Assembly: GCA_937899715.1 (NCBI GenBank)
Contig: CALCNX010000054.1
Location: 1-33,245, forward strand
DNA: 33,245 nt
Direction of reading: 5' to 3'
From: an uncultured bacterium
GTDB lineage: Bacteria > Bacteroidota > Ignavibacteria > Kapaibacteriales > UBA4661
Positions 24,361-33,066 of the stretch are shown in pieces. Every line of letters starts with the position of its first letter. Position 1 is the stretch's first letter. A program made the translations under genes and the position numbers. The notes beneath the pieces were generated by a model. The model was not told where the DNA came from. It did no database searches and saw only the letters and a program-made list of their open reading frames with translations.

Positions 24361-25338
24361 ATGGAATTGCAACCTGTTGTTCTCGGCATTGATATTGGCG
24401 GAACAAACACCGTTTTGGGTTTTGTAGATGAGCAAGGTAACTGTCTTGCCGAAACATTTCTTCCGACCCGTGCCTCGGAGCAGGTCGAATATTTTCTGCC
24501 GCGCCTCTACGATTCGATTGAATCGCTCCGCTCTACGCTCGCAGAAAAATATGAAATGAAAGGTATCGGCGTTGGTGCGCCGAATGCAAATTATTACTCC
24601 GGCACGATAGAACAAGCAGCAAATTTGAATTGGGGTGCAGTGGTGCATCTACGTCAAGCGATTCAACTACGTTTTGGGGTGCCCGTTGCGCTCACCAACG
24701 ATGCCAATGCCGCCGCTCTCGGTGAAATGCTCTTCGGCGCGGCGCGTGGCATGAAGCATTTTCTTGTGGTAACGCTTGGCACAGGATTGGGCAGTGGAAT
24801 TGTGGTGAATGGTGATGTTCTCTATGGCTCCGACGGCTTTGCCGGGGAATTAGGACATTCTATTATTGAGCCAAATGGCAGAATGTGCGGTTGCGGGCGG
24901 CGTGGCTGTTTGGAGACATACGCCTCGGCAAGCGGCATACGGCGCACTATATTTCAACTCTTTGCCGAGCGCACAGAACCAAGCCTTCTCCGCGACGTAA
25001 GTTTTAATGCCATGACCGCAGCAGCCATCAGCGCCGCAGCGCAAGCGGGCGATGTTTTGGCAAATGCTGCGTTCCACCACACTGGAGAACTGCTGGGCAA
25101 AGCATTTGCCAATGTCATTACCAGTTTTAGCCCCGAGGCAATCATTCTCTTTGGCGGGCTTGCCAATGCGGGCAATCTGATTCTGCAGCCCACACGCCGT
25201 GCTATGGAAGAAACAACGCTCAATATTTTTCAAGGCAAAACGCGCTTGCTTCTGTCGGAATTGATGGAGAAAAATGCCGCCGTTCTGGGCGCATCGGCGC
25301 TGATATGGAAAGAATTAGCAAAAATCGAACAAAACTAA
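24361..25338 (+). CDS. ROK family sugar kinase (glucokinase-like)
   Basis: From MELQPVVLGIDIGGTN at 24361 the protein is 325 residues, the usual ROK kinase length. It has the phosphate-binding loop D11-I-G-G-T-N16, catalytic D114 (LTNDANAAALGE), the LGTGLGSGIVVNG loop, zinc-ligand H166 (ELGHSIIEP) and the ROK zinc cluster C176-G-C178-G-R-R-G-C183-L-E. No helix-turn-helix precedes the kinase, so it is an enzyme rather than a ROK repressor. ROK kinases phosphorylate glucose, mannose, GlcNAc or ManNAc. Beside mannose- and GlcNAc-releasing hydrolases, mannose or GlcNAc is a reasonable guess. The sensor kinase gene follows after 26 nt. Confidence 0.94.
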   Translation: MELQPVVLGIDIGGTNTVLGFVDEQGNCLAETFLPTRASEQVEYFLPRLYDSIESLRSTLAEKYEMKGIGVGAPNANYYSGTIEQAANLNWGAVVHLRQAIQLRFGVPVALTNDANAAALGEMLFGAARGMKHFLVVTLGTGLGSGIVVNGDVLYGSDGFAGELGHSIIEPNGRMCGCGRRGCLETYASASGIRRTIFQLFAERTEPSLLRDVSFNAMTAAAISAAAQAGDVLANAAFHHTGELLGKAFANVITSFSPEAIILFGGLANAGNLILQPTRRAMEETTLNIFQGKTRLLLSELMEKNAAVLGASALIWKELAKIEQN

Positions 25339-25364
25339 GCTGTGGAGCGTCTTCAAAAAAAATT

Positions 25365-27734
25365 ATGCTGAAGCATTACCAAACTATCCTTGTCAGAGCT
25401 GCTCTTTTTATGCTCATCACTTCATTTGGGCTGATGATGGCTTTTTTTTCTGCCGGAATTGATAGTACCGCACAAGGGAATGAAAAAACAAATGATAAAA
25501 TTATTGCCCTTAGCGGCAACGGTAATGCTTTTACAATAGGCACATACTGTAGCTATACAGAGGACACGCGAAAAATTCTTACTATTGACAGCGTGAGTGC
25601 GCCCACATTCTCACGCTTTGCCCAAAGTAATCAGGAAAATCTCAATTTCGGATTCACGCGCTCCGATTATTGGCTGCGCTTCACCCTTTGGAACACGGCA
25701 CCGGAAATCAATGACTGGTTGCTCGAAATCAGCTACCCGCACCTTGACATCATTGAGTTTTATGAGCAAGAAGAGGTTCCTGCAAGTGAAAGAACTGCTC
25801 TGGGCAAACCTCAAACCCGTTGGAAAATGAAGAAGTACGGGGATTTTTTACCGTTCGATACACGCACTATCAACCATCGTAATTTTGTTATCCCGCTCCA
25901 CGTTCCCGACACTGCACTTCACACATTTTATCTTCGCGTCGAAGCCTCCGGCTCTTTACAAGTACCGATGACAATTTCCCGAACACACGATTTTTACGCA
26001 AAAAGCCAGCAAACGGAAATTCTCTTTGGTTTGCTCTACGGGATATTGAGCGTGATGGCGCTGTACAATCTGTTTGTCTTTTTTTCTTTGCGCTCGGTGT
26101 CGTATCTGTTCTATGTGCTGTATATCATTCCTCTGGGCGTTGAATATTTTGCCGGAAGCGGTCATGCGTACCAGTATTGGTGGTCTGAATCGTCGTGGTG
26201 GGAAAATCAGGTATTTCTTGTTACCAATGGTTTATGGCGGGCGGCGCTGTGCGCCTTTGCATATCAGTTTTTGGATGCAAAAGTATTCCTTCCGCCGTGG
26301 CTCCGATATGTATTGCTCACGCTGGGCGGGGTGAGTTTAGGAATGATTGTGGTCAGTATGCTCTTCATCACTGAATTTGTTCGCGTAGCGGGGGCATTTC
26401 AAGTCATTGCAGTTACTTCCACCGTCTTAATTTCAGGAGCAGTGGCGTGGCAGCGCGGCAATCGTTCGGCGCGATTTCTGGTGATTGCCATGTCCACATT
26501 TTTGCTGGGTTCAGTTATCAATATGCTTCGCATTGCCGATATTGTTCCGAGTGTACTCGTGACGGAGTACGGTACGCACATCGGCTCCATGATTGAAGTA
26601 GTTGTTTTGTCTCTCGCACTGGCAGACCGCTACCGTATTATGCGGCTGGATAAAGAACTCACCCAGCAGCAAATGCTTGCCATGCAAACCGAAGCTAATC
26701 AACTCTTGGAAGAGAAAGTTACTGTGCGGACGCGGGAACTGGAAAGCAAAAACGAGGAAATCCAACGGCAATTATTTATTCTGGACACCCAAGCACATGA
26801 AATCGGGGAGACCAACGCAGCACTGCAAGAAAAAAATATGCTCTTGGAAGAAGCAAATAACGAACTTAAAGAGGTCTATCATTCGCTACAAATAGCACAA
26901 GCGCAAGTTATTCAGACAGAAAAGATGGCATCGCTAGGGCAACTTACTGCCGGGATAGCTCATGAAATCAATAACCCGATAAACTATATCATTGGTGGCG
27001 TGTCGCTGCTCAAGGAAAATATTGCGGTCATACAGCAATTATTGGAAAAGTATGAGCGCGGTGCAGAGGAACACCACCTTCACGCTTATTTTGCAGAAGC
27101 AGAAGCGCTCCGCCGCGAGTTACGCTTGGATGTGCTGCTGCCGCATACCTTCAAGACTGTAGAGGTGATTGCCGAAGGTGCAAAGCGAACTGAAGAGATT
27201 GTGCGGGGCTTGCGTACCTTTGCCCGTCCCTACGACAATGCTCTCAAGAAAACCAACATCAACGAGAACATTGATTTAACAGTCGAATTTCTCCGTCCTC
27301 AATGCCGCGATAGAATTAGTATTACCAAGCTCTATGGGGCATTGCCGGAAATAGAATGTGTTCCGGGAGAACTGAACCAAGTGTTTATGAATGTGCTTAT
27401 CAATGCCATTCAAGCAATACCGCCCAAGCAGCAAGGAGAAATTACAATTCGTACTATGCAAAAAGGCGAGGAAGTGTATATTTGCATTCGAGACAACGGG
27501 CAAGGCATAAGCCCTGCTCTTCAGCAAAAGATTTTTGAGCCGTTCTTTACGACGAAAGATATTGGCAAGGGAACGGGTTTGGGATTGTACATCAGTTTCA
27601 CCATCATTGAGAAACATGAAGGCAGCATAACGGTAGAAAGCACCGAAGGACAAGGAACCGAGTTTTGTATCCGCTTGCCCATTCATCAAACGGATTCGCA
27701 ATACTCAAAGAACTCAATTCAACAATCGCTCTAA
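25365..27734 (+). CDS. 7TMR-DISM sensor histidine kinase
   Basis: From the Met at 25365 the protein is 789 residues (the frame is open to 25305, overlapping the ROK gene). A signal segment is followed by a periplasmic 7TMR-DISMED2-type domain (about 45-190, with SDYWLRFTLWN). Seven membrane helices span about 215-425. A signalling coiled coil starts with LLEEKVTVRTRELESKN. The HisKA domain has H533 (GIAHEINNP), and the HATPase has N680 (NAIQAI), D710 (RDNGQGIS), EPFFTTK and GTGLGLYI. DISMED2 domains are jelly-roll folds thought to bind carbohydrates, which fits the glycan genes nearby. It should autophosphorylate and pass phosphate to the regulator encoded 17 nt downstream. Confidence 0.95.
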   Translation: MLKHYQTILVRAALFMLITSFGLMMAFFSAGIDSTAQGNEKTNDKIIALSGNGNAFTIGTYCSYTEDTRKILTIDSVSAPTFSRFAQSNQENLNFGFTRSDYWLRFTLWNTAPEINDWLLEISYPHLDIIEFYEQEEVPASERTALGKPQTRWKMKKYGDFLPFDTRTINHRNFVIPLHVPDTALHTFYLRVEASGSLQVPMTISRTHDFYAKSQQTEILFGLLYGILSVMALYNLFVFFSLRSVSYLFYVLYIIPLGVEYFAGSGHAYQYWWSESSWWENQVFLVTNGLWRAALCAFAYQFLDAKVFLPPWLRYVLLTLGGVSLGMIVVSMLFITEFVRVAGAFQVIAVTSTVLISGAVAWQRGNRSARFLVIAMSTFLLGSVINMLRIADIVPSVLVTEYGTHIGSMIEVVVLSLALADRYRIMRLDKELTQQQMLAMQTEANQLLEEKVTVRTRELESKNEEIQRQLFILDTQAHEIGETNAALQEKNMLLEEANNELKEVYHSLQIAQAQVIQTEKMASLGQLTAGIAHEINNPINYIIGGVSLLKENIAVIQQLLEKYERGAEEHHLHAYFAEAEALRRELRLDVLLPHTFKTVEVIAEGAKRTEEIVRGLRTFARPYDNALKKTNINENIDLTVEFLRPQCRDRISITKLYGALPEIECVPGELNQVFMNVLINAIQAIPPKQQGEITIRTMQKGEEVYICIRDNGQGISPALQQKIFEPFFTTKDIGKGTGLGLYISFTIIEKHEGSITVESTEGQGTEFCIRLPIHQTDSQYSKNSIQQSL

Positions 27735-27751
27735 CGGTCAAGGCAATTACA

Positions 27752-28660
27752 ATGAGTGTGCAAGAACGCCCGACAATTTTGTACGTGGACGATGAAGAGC
27801 CAAACCTCTTTATCTTCTCCGGTCTTTTTGAGCGCTATTACGATGTGCTAACCGCGACCACTGCTGCCGAAGCAATAGCATTGCTGAAATCGCGTGCCGT
27901 AACGGTCGTTCTGGCAGACCAGCGAATGCCGGATATGACGGGAGTTGAATTTTTAGAACAGGCGTTGGTGCTTGCACCGTCAGCGGTGCGTATTTTGCTG
28001 ACTGCCTACAGCGATATTGATGCGGTGATTGCGGCTATCAATGCCGGACAGGTCTATCGGTATATTGCAAAGCCATGGAATAATCACGACCTCAAGATGA
28101 CGATTGATAGTGCTATACAGATGTACCAATTGCAGCAGGAAAATAAAGAGCTTTTGCAGCATCTGGCGGAACATAATCGCCTTCTGGAACAAAAAGTAGA
28201 GCATCGCACCCGCGAACTGGACGAGAAAAACAAAGAGAATGAGCGGCTCATGCAGCGTGAACTTACGCTGATGGCGCTCCAGCTCGCACAGAAAAACGAA
28301 CTGCTGGAGGCACTGGAAAACCGCTTGAAACAAGTGATTCACAGCACTACTTCTGTGCTGGACGACATAGCAAAAGAAATTCACAGCAGCATCACGGACG
28401 AAAAAGCATGGGAGCCGTTCGAGAAACAATTCTATAACGCCAATCCTGAATTCTTGCAGCGTCTCTACAATCTCTGCCCTACGCTGACACCGATGGAAAT
28501 AAAAGTCTGCACACTTCTCAAAATCAACCTCTCGACAAAAGAAATCGCCCACATTTTATCTGTTAGCTCTGATGCCGTAGAGTTCCACCGCCTGAATGTG
28601 CGGAAAAAGTTTGATATTCCCCGTGCGCAAAACCTTACGTCGTTTTTGAGTCATTTGTAA
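27752..28660 (+). CDS. Response regulator: REC, signalling coiled coil, LuxR-type HTH
   Basis: From MSVQERPTILYVDDEEPN at 27752 the protein is 302 residues; the longer frame to 27665 overlaps the kinase gene. The receiver domain has acidic residues D13-D14, phospho-acceptor D56 (VLADQRMPD), the LTAY threonine and the KPW lysine. A long coiled coil follows, with LLEQKVEHRTRELDEKN, which closely repeats the coil motif of the kinase upstream. The C-terminus is a LuxR/GerE-type helix-turn-helix: LTPMEIKVCTLLKINLSTKE, then SVSSDAVEFHRLNVRKKF. It is the likely DNA-binding output of the 7TMR-DISM kinase; targets may include the glycan genes. Confidence 0.94.
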   Translation: MSVQERPTILYVDDEEPNLFIFSGLFERYYDVLTATTAAEAIALLKSRAVTVVLADQRMPDMTGVEFLEQALVLAPSAVRILLTAYSDIDAVIAAINAGQVYRYIAKPWNNHDLKMTIDSAIQMYQLQQENKELLQHLAEHNRLLEQKVEHRTRELDEKNKENERLMQRELTLMALQLAQKNELLEALENRLKQVIHSTTSVLDDIAKEIHSSITDEKAWEPFEKQFYNANPEFLQRLYNLCPTLTPMEIKVCTLLKINLSTKEIAHILSVSSDAVEFHRLNVRKKFDIPRAQNLTSFLSHL

Positions 28661-28688
28661 CTCACAGTTTCACAAATGACATCGTTAC

Positions 28689-28729
28689 AAAAAAACACCC
28701 CTTCAGTTTTGCTGAAGGGGTGTTTTTTT
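28689..28729. terminator. Bidirectional Rho-independent terminator
   Basis: A perfect 18-bp inverted repeat (28689-28706 with 28712-28729) has the core ACACCCCTTCAG, a TTTTG loop and seven A's and seven T's at the ends. It lies 28 nt after the response-regulator stop and also downstream of the convergent repeat-protein gene. Confidence 0.95.
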
Positions 28730-28751
28730 ATCTGAAGTTGCGAAACGTCAA

Positions 28752-28826
28752 TTACTGCTTCACAAAGCGCTTGGTAAGTCGCTCTGCGCCTAGGCGGAGT
28801 TCTGTAACATAGAATCGTTCGACAAT
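28752..28826 (-). pseudogene. Remnant of a T9SS C-terminal sorting domain
   Basis: On the minus strand, after an in-frame TGA at 28829-28827, about 24 codons read IVERFYVTEL then RLGAERLTKRFVKQ and a TAA stop. This resembles the last two strands of a type A sorting domain. It lies just downstream of a gene that already ends in its own sorting domain, so it looks like debris from C-terminal exchange or a deleted neighbour. The stretch is short and the call is tentative. Confidence 0.4.
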
Positions 28827-28842
28827 TCAATGACGGGAGATT

Positions 28843-31800
28843 TTAGTACTTCATGAAACGTATTATCCGGCGCTGGATACCATCGGATAATACAGCTGTA
28901 TAGCTGCCGACTGCCAAATCACGAACTTGCACTCGTATTTGGCTACTACCTGCTTCAGATGGTTGTGTAAGTAAAAGAACTGTTTGACCAAGGGTATTAA
29001 CCAAGGCAATAGTCACGGTTTTACCTTCGGTAAAACCAGCACCACTAATAATAATTGCATCATTTGCCGGATTCGGATAGATACTCAGCGAAGAAAGGCT
29101 GATATCATTGATTCCGGTAATTGCGTTAACAGTATTGGTAATTTCAGCTGGCGGCGGCGGAATCGGCAAAACGACCTTACGGATGCTGTAATTGAAGGAG
29201 TCTCCAACATACAAATTACCCGCACCGTCCAGACAAACACCTGCAGGAAAGTTAAACTTTCCTTGGGCAAGCGTACCATCAACAAATCCACTCGAACTAC
29301 CGGTTAGTGTTGTGACCGCAGCGGTAGAAATTTCAATCTTACGAATCCGATGATTACCATAATCTCCCACATAGAGATTAATTCCATCACTGCAAATACC
29401 ATATGTTTGACCAAAACGGGCTGCCGTACCGATGCCATCAGCCGTACCGGCGGTAGTACTACTGCCCGCCAGGGTAGTTACAACTCCCGTAGCAATAACA
29501 ACTTTGGTGATTTTGGTATTGTCGGTTAGATAAAGATTACCCGAGCCATCGGTACAAATACCAACAGGTTTGGCTAAACCACTTGCCAGCGTTGATACAG
29601 CACCGGTAGCAGGATCTACTTTACGAACTGCCCCATTAAGTTCGTCAGCAACATAAAGATTTCCTGCATTATCAACACATAAACCCGATGGACCGTTAAA
29701 ATATCCTGCTGTAGTCACCCCATCGCCATCAAAAAATCCCGGTGTACCTGTACCTGCAATTGTGGTTACAGCGCCCGTGGCAATAACAATCTTGCGGATA
29801 CTATGACCGCTATAATCAGCAACATAGAGATTGCCTGCACCATCATAACATATAGCTGCAGGATTCTTAAATTCTGCATTTGTACCTATACCATCTGTGC
29901 TTCTATAGTAACCGCTGCCAGCCAGGGTTGTCACAACACCAGTAGCGAGGACAATTTTATTGATAATTTGACCATCTCTTGCAGCAACATAAAGATTGCC
30001 TGCACCATCCGTACAAACACCGAGAGGCAGTGCAATGGATGCTGCTAATGTTGATACCAGTGATTGAATAGTAATAGAGATAGAGCTTGTTACAACCGAA
30101 CCGGCAAAATTGCTTGCCTGAACGGTAAAAGTATATGTACCTCCGACAGTCGGAGTACCAGAGAGAACACCTGCTGCACTCAGCGTCATTCCCGGGGGCA
30201 ACGTGCCGCTTGCTTTACTGTAGGTAGGTGCAGGGTAACCATCGGCTACAAACGTGTATGAGGGATATGCCGTACTAATCATATTAATTGGAGCCGGACT
30301 TTGTGCACTAAACGCTGTCGGGGCTTGACCAATAGTGATCGTAATAGAATTAGTGTTTACGAAGCCAACAGCGTTGCTTGCCTGGATAACAAACGTATAT
30401 GCCCCCGTTGCCGTTGGAGTACCCGAGAGCACACCTGCTGCACTCAGTGCCAACCCGGGCGGTAATGAACCGCTTGCAACACTATATGTCGGTGCAGGAG
30501 TTCCATTTGCCACAAAGGTGTATGGAGGATAAACCGTGCCAATGACTGCACTTGCTGGCGGGGTCTTTGCAGTAAACGCTGTCGGAGCCTGAGAAACAGT
30601 AATAGAGATAGAGCTTGATACAACTGAGCCGACAAAATTACTTGCCCGAATGGTAAAAGTATATGTACCTACCGCTGTCGGGGTACCGGAGAGTACACCT
30701 GCTGCACTGAGGGTTAATCCCGGTGGCAGTGTCCCGCTTGCTTTACTATATGTGGGTGCAGGATAACCATCGGCTACAAACGTATATGAAGGATATGCCG
30801 TACCTTTTACTGCACTTGTTGGGCTTTGAGCACTGAACGCTGTCGGTGCTTGACCAATAGTGATTGTAATAGAGTTGCTGTTTAAGGATCCTAAAGCATT
30901 GCTCGCTTGTACGGTGAATATATAGGTTCCCGTCACAGTCGGAGTACCGGAAAGCACACCTGCTGCACTCAATGTCAAACCGGGTGGTAATGAGCCGCTT
31001 GCAATACTATATGTCGGTGCCGGAGTTCCATTTGCCACAAAAGTGTATGAGGGATATACCGTGCTTACAGTACGAGTTGCCGTTGGGGTTTGCGCGCTAA
31101 ACGCTGTCGGAGCCTGAGAGACAGTAACAGAGATAGAGCTTGTTACAACCGAGCCGGCAAAATTACTCGCTCGCACGGTAAAAGTATATGTACCGCCGGC
31201 AGTCGGGGTACCAGAAAGCACACCTGCTGCACTCAGCGTCATTCCCGGTGGCAGAGTCCCGCTTGCAACATTATATGTAGGTGCTGGGGTTCCATCGGCT
31301 ACAAACGTATATGAAGGGTATGCCGTACCTGCTACTGCGCTTGTTGGCGGAGTCTTTGCGCTGAAGGCTGTCGGTGCTTGACCAATGGTAACAATAACGG
31401 AATTACTGTTAACGGAACCAAGTGCATTACTTGCTTGGACAACAAACGTATAAGTGCCTGCTGCAGTCGGCGTACCGGAGAGAACACCTGCTGCGTTGAG
31501 GGTCATTCCCGGTGGCAGTGTCCCGCTTGCAACACTATATGCCGATGCAGGAGTTCCATTTGCCACAAAAGTGTATGAGGGGTATACCGTGTTTACCACA
31601 CCTGTTGGCGGGGTCTCTGCACTGAACATTGTTGGAATCTGATTAACCATAATAGAAATAGATTCCGTAACTATAGAGCCTGCACTGTTCGCAGCTTGCA
31701 CAGTAAAGTTATATGTACCACCGTTAGTCGGTGTACCGGAAAGTACACCTGCTGCACTGAGGGTTAATCCCGGAGGTAATGAACCACTCGCAAGGGAATA

Positions 31801-33066
31801 TGTGGGTGCCGGGGTACCATTTGCTACAAATGTATAGGAGGTATATGCCGTACCGTATACTCCTGTTGTTGACGGACTTTGTGCACTGAACGCTGTCGGT
31901 GCAACATCGGTGGGCAACGCCATTTTATAGATCACACTTGCCACTTGTGCTATTATATATATATTACCTGAACCGTTCAAACAAGCATTGGACGTATAGC
32001 TCACTTGATTCTGGGTTCCTGCCAGTGTTGTCACTGAACCTGTTGCCGGTATAACACGACGGATACTGTGGTTACTATAGTCGGACACGTAAAGAGTTGT
32101 GCCATCGGTGCAAATACCATACGGTTGGTTAAAACGAGCCGCTGTGCCGATACCGTCAACATACCCGCTCGTAGTACTGCCTGCCACTGTGGTTACAACA
32201 CCGGTAGCGACGACAATCTTGCGAATACGGTTATTACTCTGTTCTGCCACATAGATATTGCCGGCACCATCATAACAAATGCCTGTGGGAGAACCAAATC
32301 GAGCACCCGTACCCGTTCCATCAGCCGTGCCGAATGTACCGTTACCGGCAAGGGTTGTTACAACACCCGTCGATATGACGATTTTACGAATACTGTGGTT
32401 CGTCTCATCCGCTACGTAAAGATTACCTGCGCCGTCCAAGCATAAGCCGAGAGGATGAGAAAACTGTGCTGACGAACCAATACCATCAGCATAGCCAAAA
32501 GAAGTACCTCCTGCAATTGTTGTCACTACACCGGTAGAGATAACAATTTTACGGATACTGGCGACGTAATCCGATACATATAGATTGCCTGCGCCATCAT
32601 AACAAATGCCGGAGGGACTACTAAATTGAGCTGATGTGCCGATACCGTCATCGGAACCATAAGCACCACTGCCGGCAAACGTTGTCACTTCACCGGTTGC
32701 AATCACGATTTTACGGATACGGTTGTTATTTCTATCCGTTACATAGAGATTACCCGCACCATCACTACAGGCATTGGTAGGATACCAAAATACCGCACTT
32801 GTACCTGTGCCGTCTGTATAACCAGTCCCGCCGCTGCCGGCAAGCGTTGTAAGCTGTGCCCGAGAAGGGATGGCAAAAGCAAACAGAATAGACAATACTA
32901 CGGCGGCAGAGCAAAAGAGAGAGCCTAGTCTGGCATTGGTACTCTGTACTGTTCTATACTGCTGCTCTACAGGCGCAGTTGTAGAATTGGAAACATCTTG
33001 GGTTATACCAGATGTTGCCCCGGACACCAAAAAGCAAAAGTTTTGCTTTAATGAAAAATATCTCAT
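28843..33066 (-). CDS. Giant exported protein: NHL propeller, seven Ig-like repeats, NHL propeller, T9SS sorting domain
   Basis: From the Met at 33066 the protein is 1,407 residues, with a membrane-like signal (SLFCSAAVVLSILFAFAIP, then SRAQ) about 70 residues in. The frame is open to 33165. Domains in order are six NHL blades (32853-31900, each with DGAGNLYVxD and RKIVIATGVV), seven He_PIG-type Ig-like repeats (31899-30058, each with LPPGLTLSAAGVLSGTPT), six more NHL blades (30057-29164), a Pro-rich linker IPPPPAE, and a type A sorting domain (YPNPANDAI to RRIIRFMKY). It should be exported by T9SS and attached to the cell surface. NHL propellers and Ig repeats suggest adhesion or ligand binding; no catalytic motif was seen. 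The long N-terminal stretch before the hydrophobic segment is unusual, so a later start is possible. Confidence 0.93.
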   Translation of the reverse strand: MRYFSLKQNFCFLVSGATSGITQDVSNSTTAPVEQQYRTVQSTNARLGSLFCSAAVVLSILFAFAIPSRAQLTTLAGSGGTGYTDGTGTSAVFWYPTNACSDGAGNLYVTDRNNNRIRKIVIATGEVTTFAGSGAYGSDDGIGTSAQFSSPSGICYDGAGNLYVSDYVASIRKIVISTGVVTTIAGGTSFGYADGIGSSAQFSHPLGLCLDGAGNLYVADETNHSIRKIVISTGVVTTLAGNGTFGTADGTGTGARFGSPTGICYDGAGNIYVAEQSNNRIRKIVVATGVVTTVAGSTTSGYVDGIGTAARFNQPYGICTDGTTLYVSDYSNHSIRRVIPATGSVTTLAGTQNQVSYTSNACLNGSGNIYIIAQVASVIYKMALPTDVAPTAFSAQSPSTTGVYGTAYTSYTFVANGTPAPTYSLASGSLPPGLTLSAAGVLSGTPTNGGTYNFTVQAANSAGSIVTESISIMVNQIPTMFSAETPPTGVVNTVYPSYTFVANGTPASAYSVASGTLPPGMTLNAAGVLSGTPTAAGTYTFVVQASNALGSVNSNSVIVTIGQAPTAFSAKTPPTSAVAGTAYPSYTFVADGTPAPTYNVASGTLPPGMTLSAAGVLSGTPTAGGTYTFTVRASNFAGSVVTSSISVTVSQAPTAFSAQTPTATRTVSTVYPSYTFVANGTPAPTYSIASGSLPPGLTLSAAGVLSGTPTVTGTYIFTVQASNALGSLNSNSITITIGQAPTAFSAQSPTSAVKGTAYPSYTFVADGYPAPTYSKASGTLPPGLTLSAAGVLSGTPTAVGTYTFTIRASNFVGSVVSSSISITVSQAPTAFTAKTPPASAVIGTVYPPYTFVANGTPAPTYSVASGSLPPGLALSAAGVLSGTPTATGAYTFVIQASNAVGFVNTNSITITIGQAPTAFSAQSPAPINMISTAYPSYTFVADGYPAPTYSKASGTLPPGMTLSAAGVLSGTPTVGGTYTFTVQASNFAGSVVTSSISITIQSLVSTLAASIALPLGVCTDGAGNLYVAARDGQIINKIVLATGVVTTLAGSGYYRSTDGIGTNAEFKNPAAICYDGAGNLYVADYSGHSIRKIVIATGAVTTIAGTGTPGFFDGDGVTTAGYFNGPSGLCVDNAGNLYVADELNGAVRKVDPATGAVSTLASGLAKPVGICTDGSGNLYLTDNTKITKVVIATGVVTTLAGSSTTAGTADGIGTAARFGQTYGICSDGINLYVGDYGNHRIRKIEISTAAVTTLTGSSSGFVDGTLAQGKFNFPAGVCLDGAGNLYVGDSFNYSIRKVVLPIPPPPAEITNTVNAITGINDISLSSLSIYPNPANDAIIISGAGFTEGKTVTIALVNTLGQTVLLLTQPSEAGSSQIRVQVRDLAVGSYTAVLSDGIQRRIIRFMKY
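30058..31899 (-). repeat. Seven tandem Ig-like repeat units of 261-264 bp
   Basis: On the minus strand, units begin at 31899, 31635, 31374, 31110, 30846, 30585 and 30321, each with PTAFSA or a close variant. Units 2, 4 and 6 share VYPxYTFVANG and an SNAxG...NSN ending. Units 3, 5 and 7 share AYPSYTFVADG and SNFxGSVV. Unit 1 is nearest the odd type. Confidence 0.93.

Noticed and set aside
27980..28552. Minus-strand open frame of 190 codons
   Set aside because: It is antisense to the response regulator, Phe/Cys-rich and without motifs.
30058..31899. Regular repeats considered as a CRISPR or minisatellite
   Set aside because: The period is 261-264 bp, in frame, and every unit encodes the same Ig-like domain, so this is a protein repeat.
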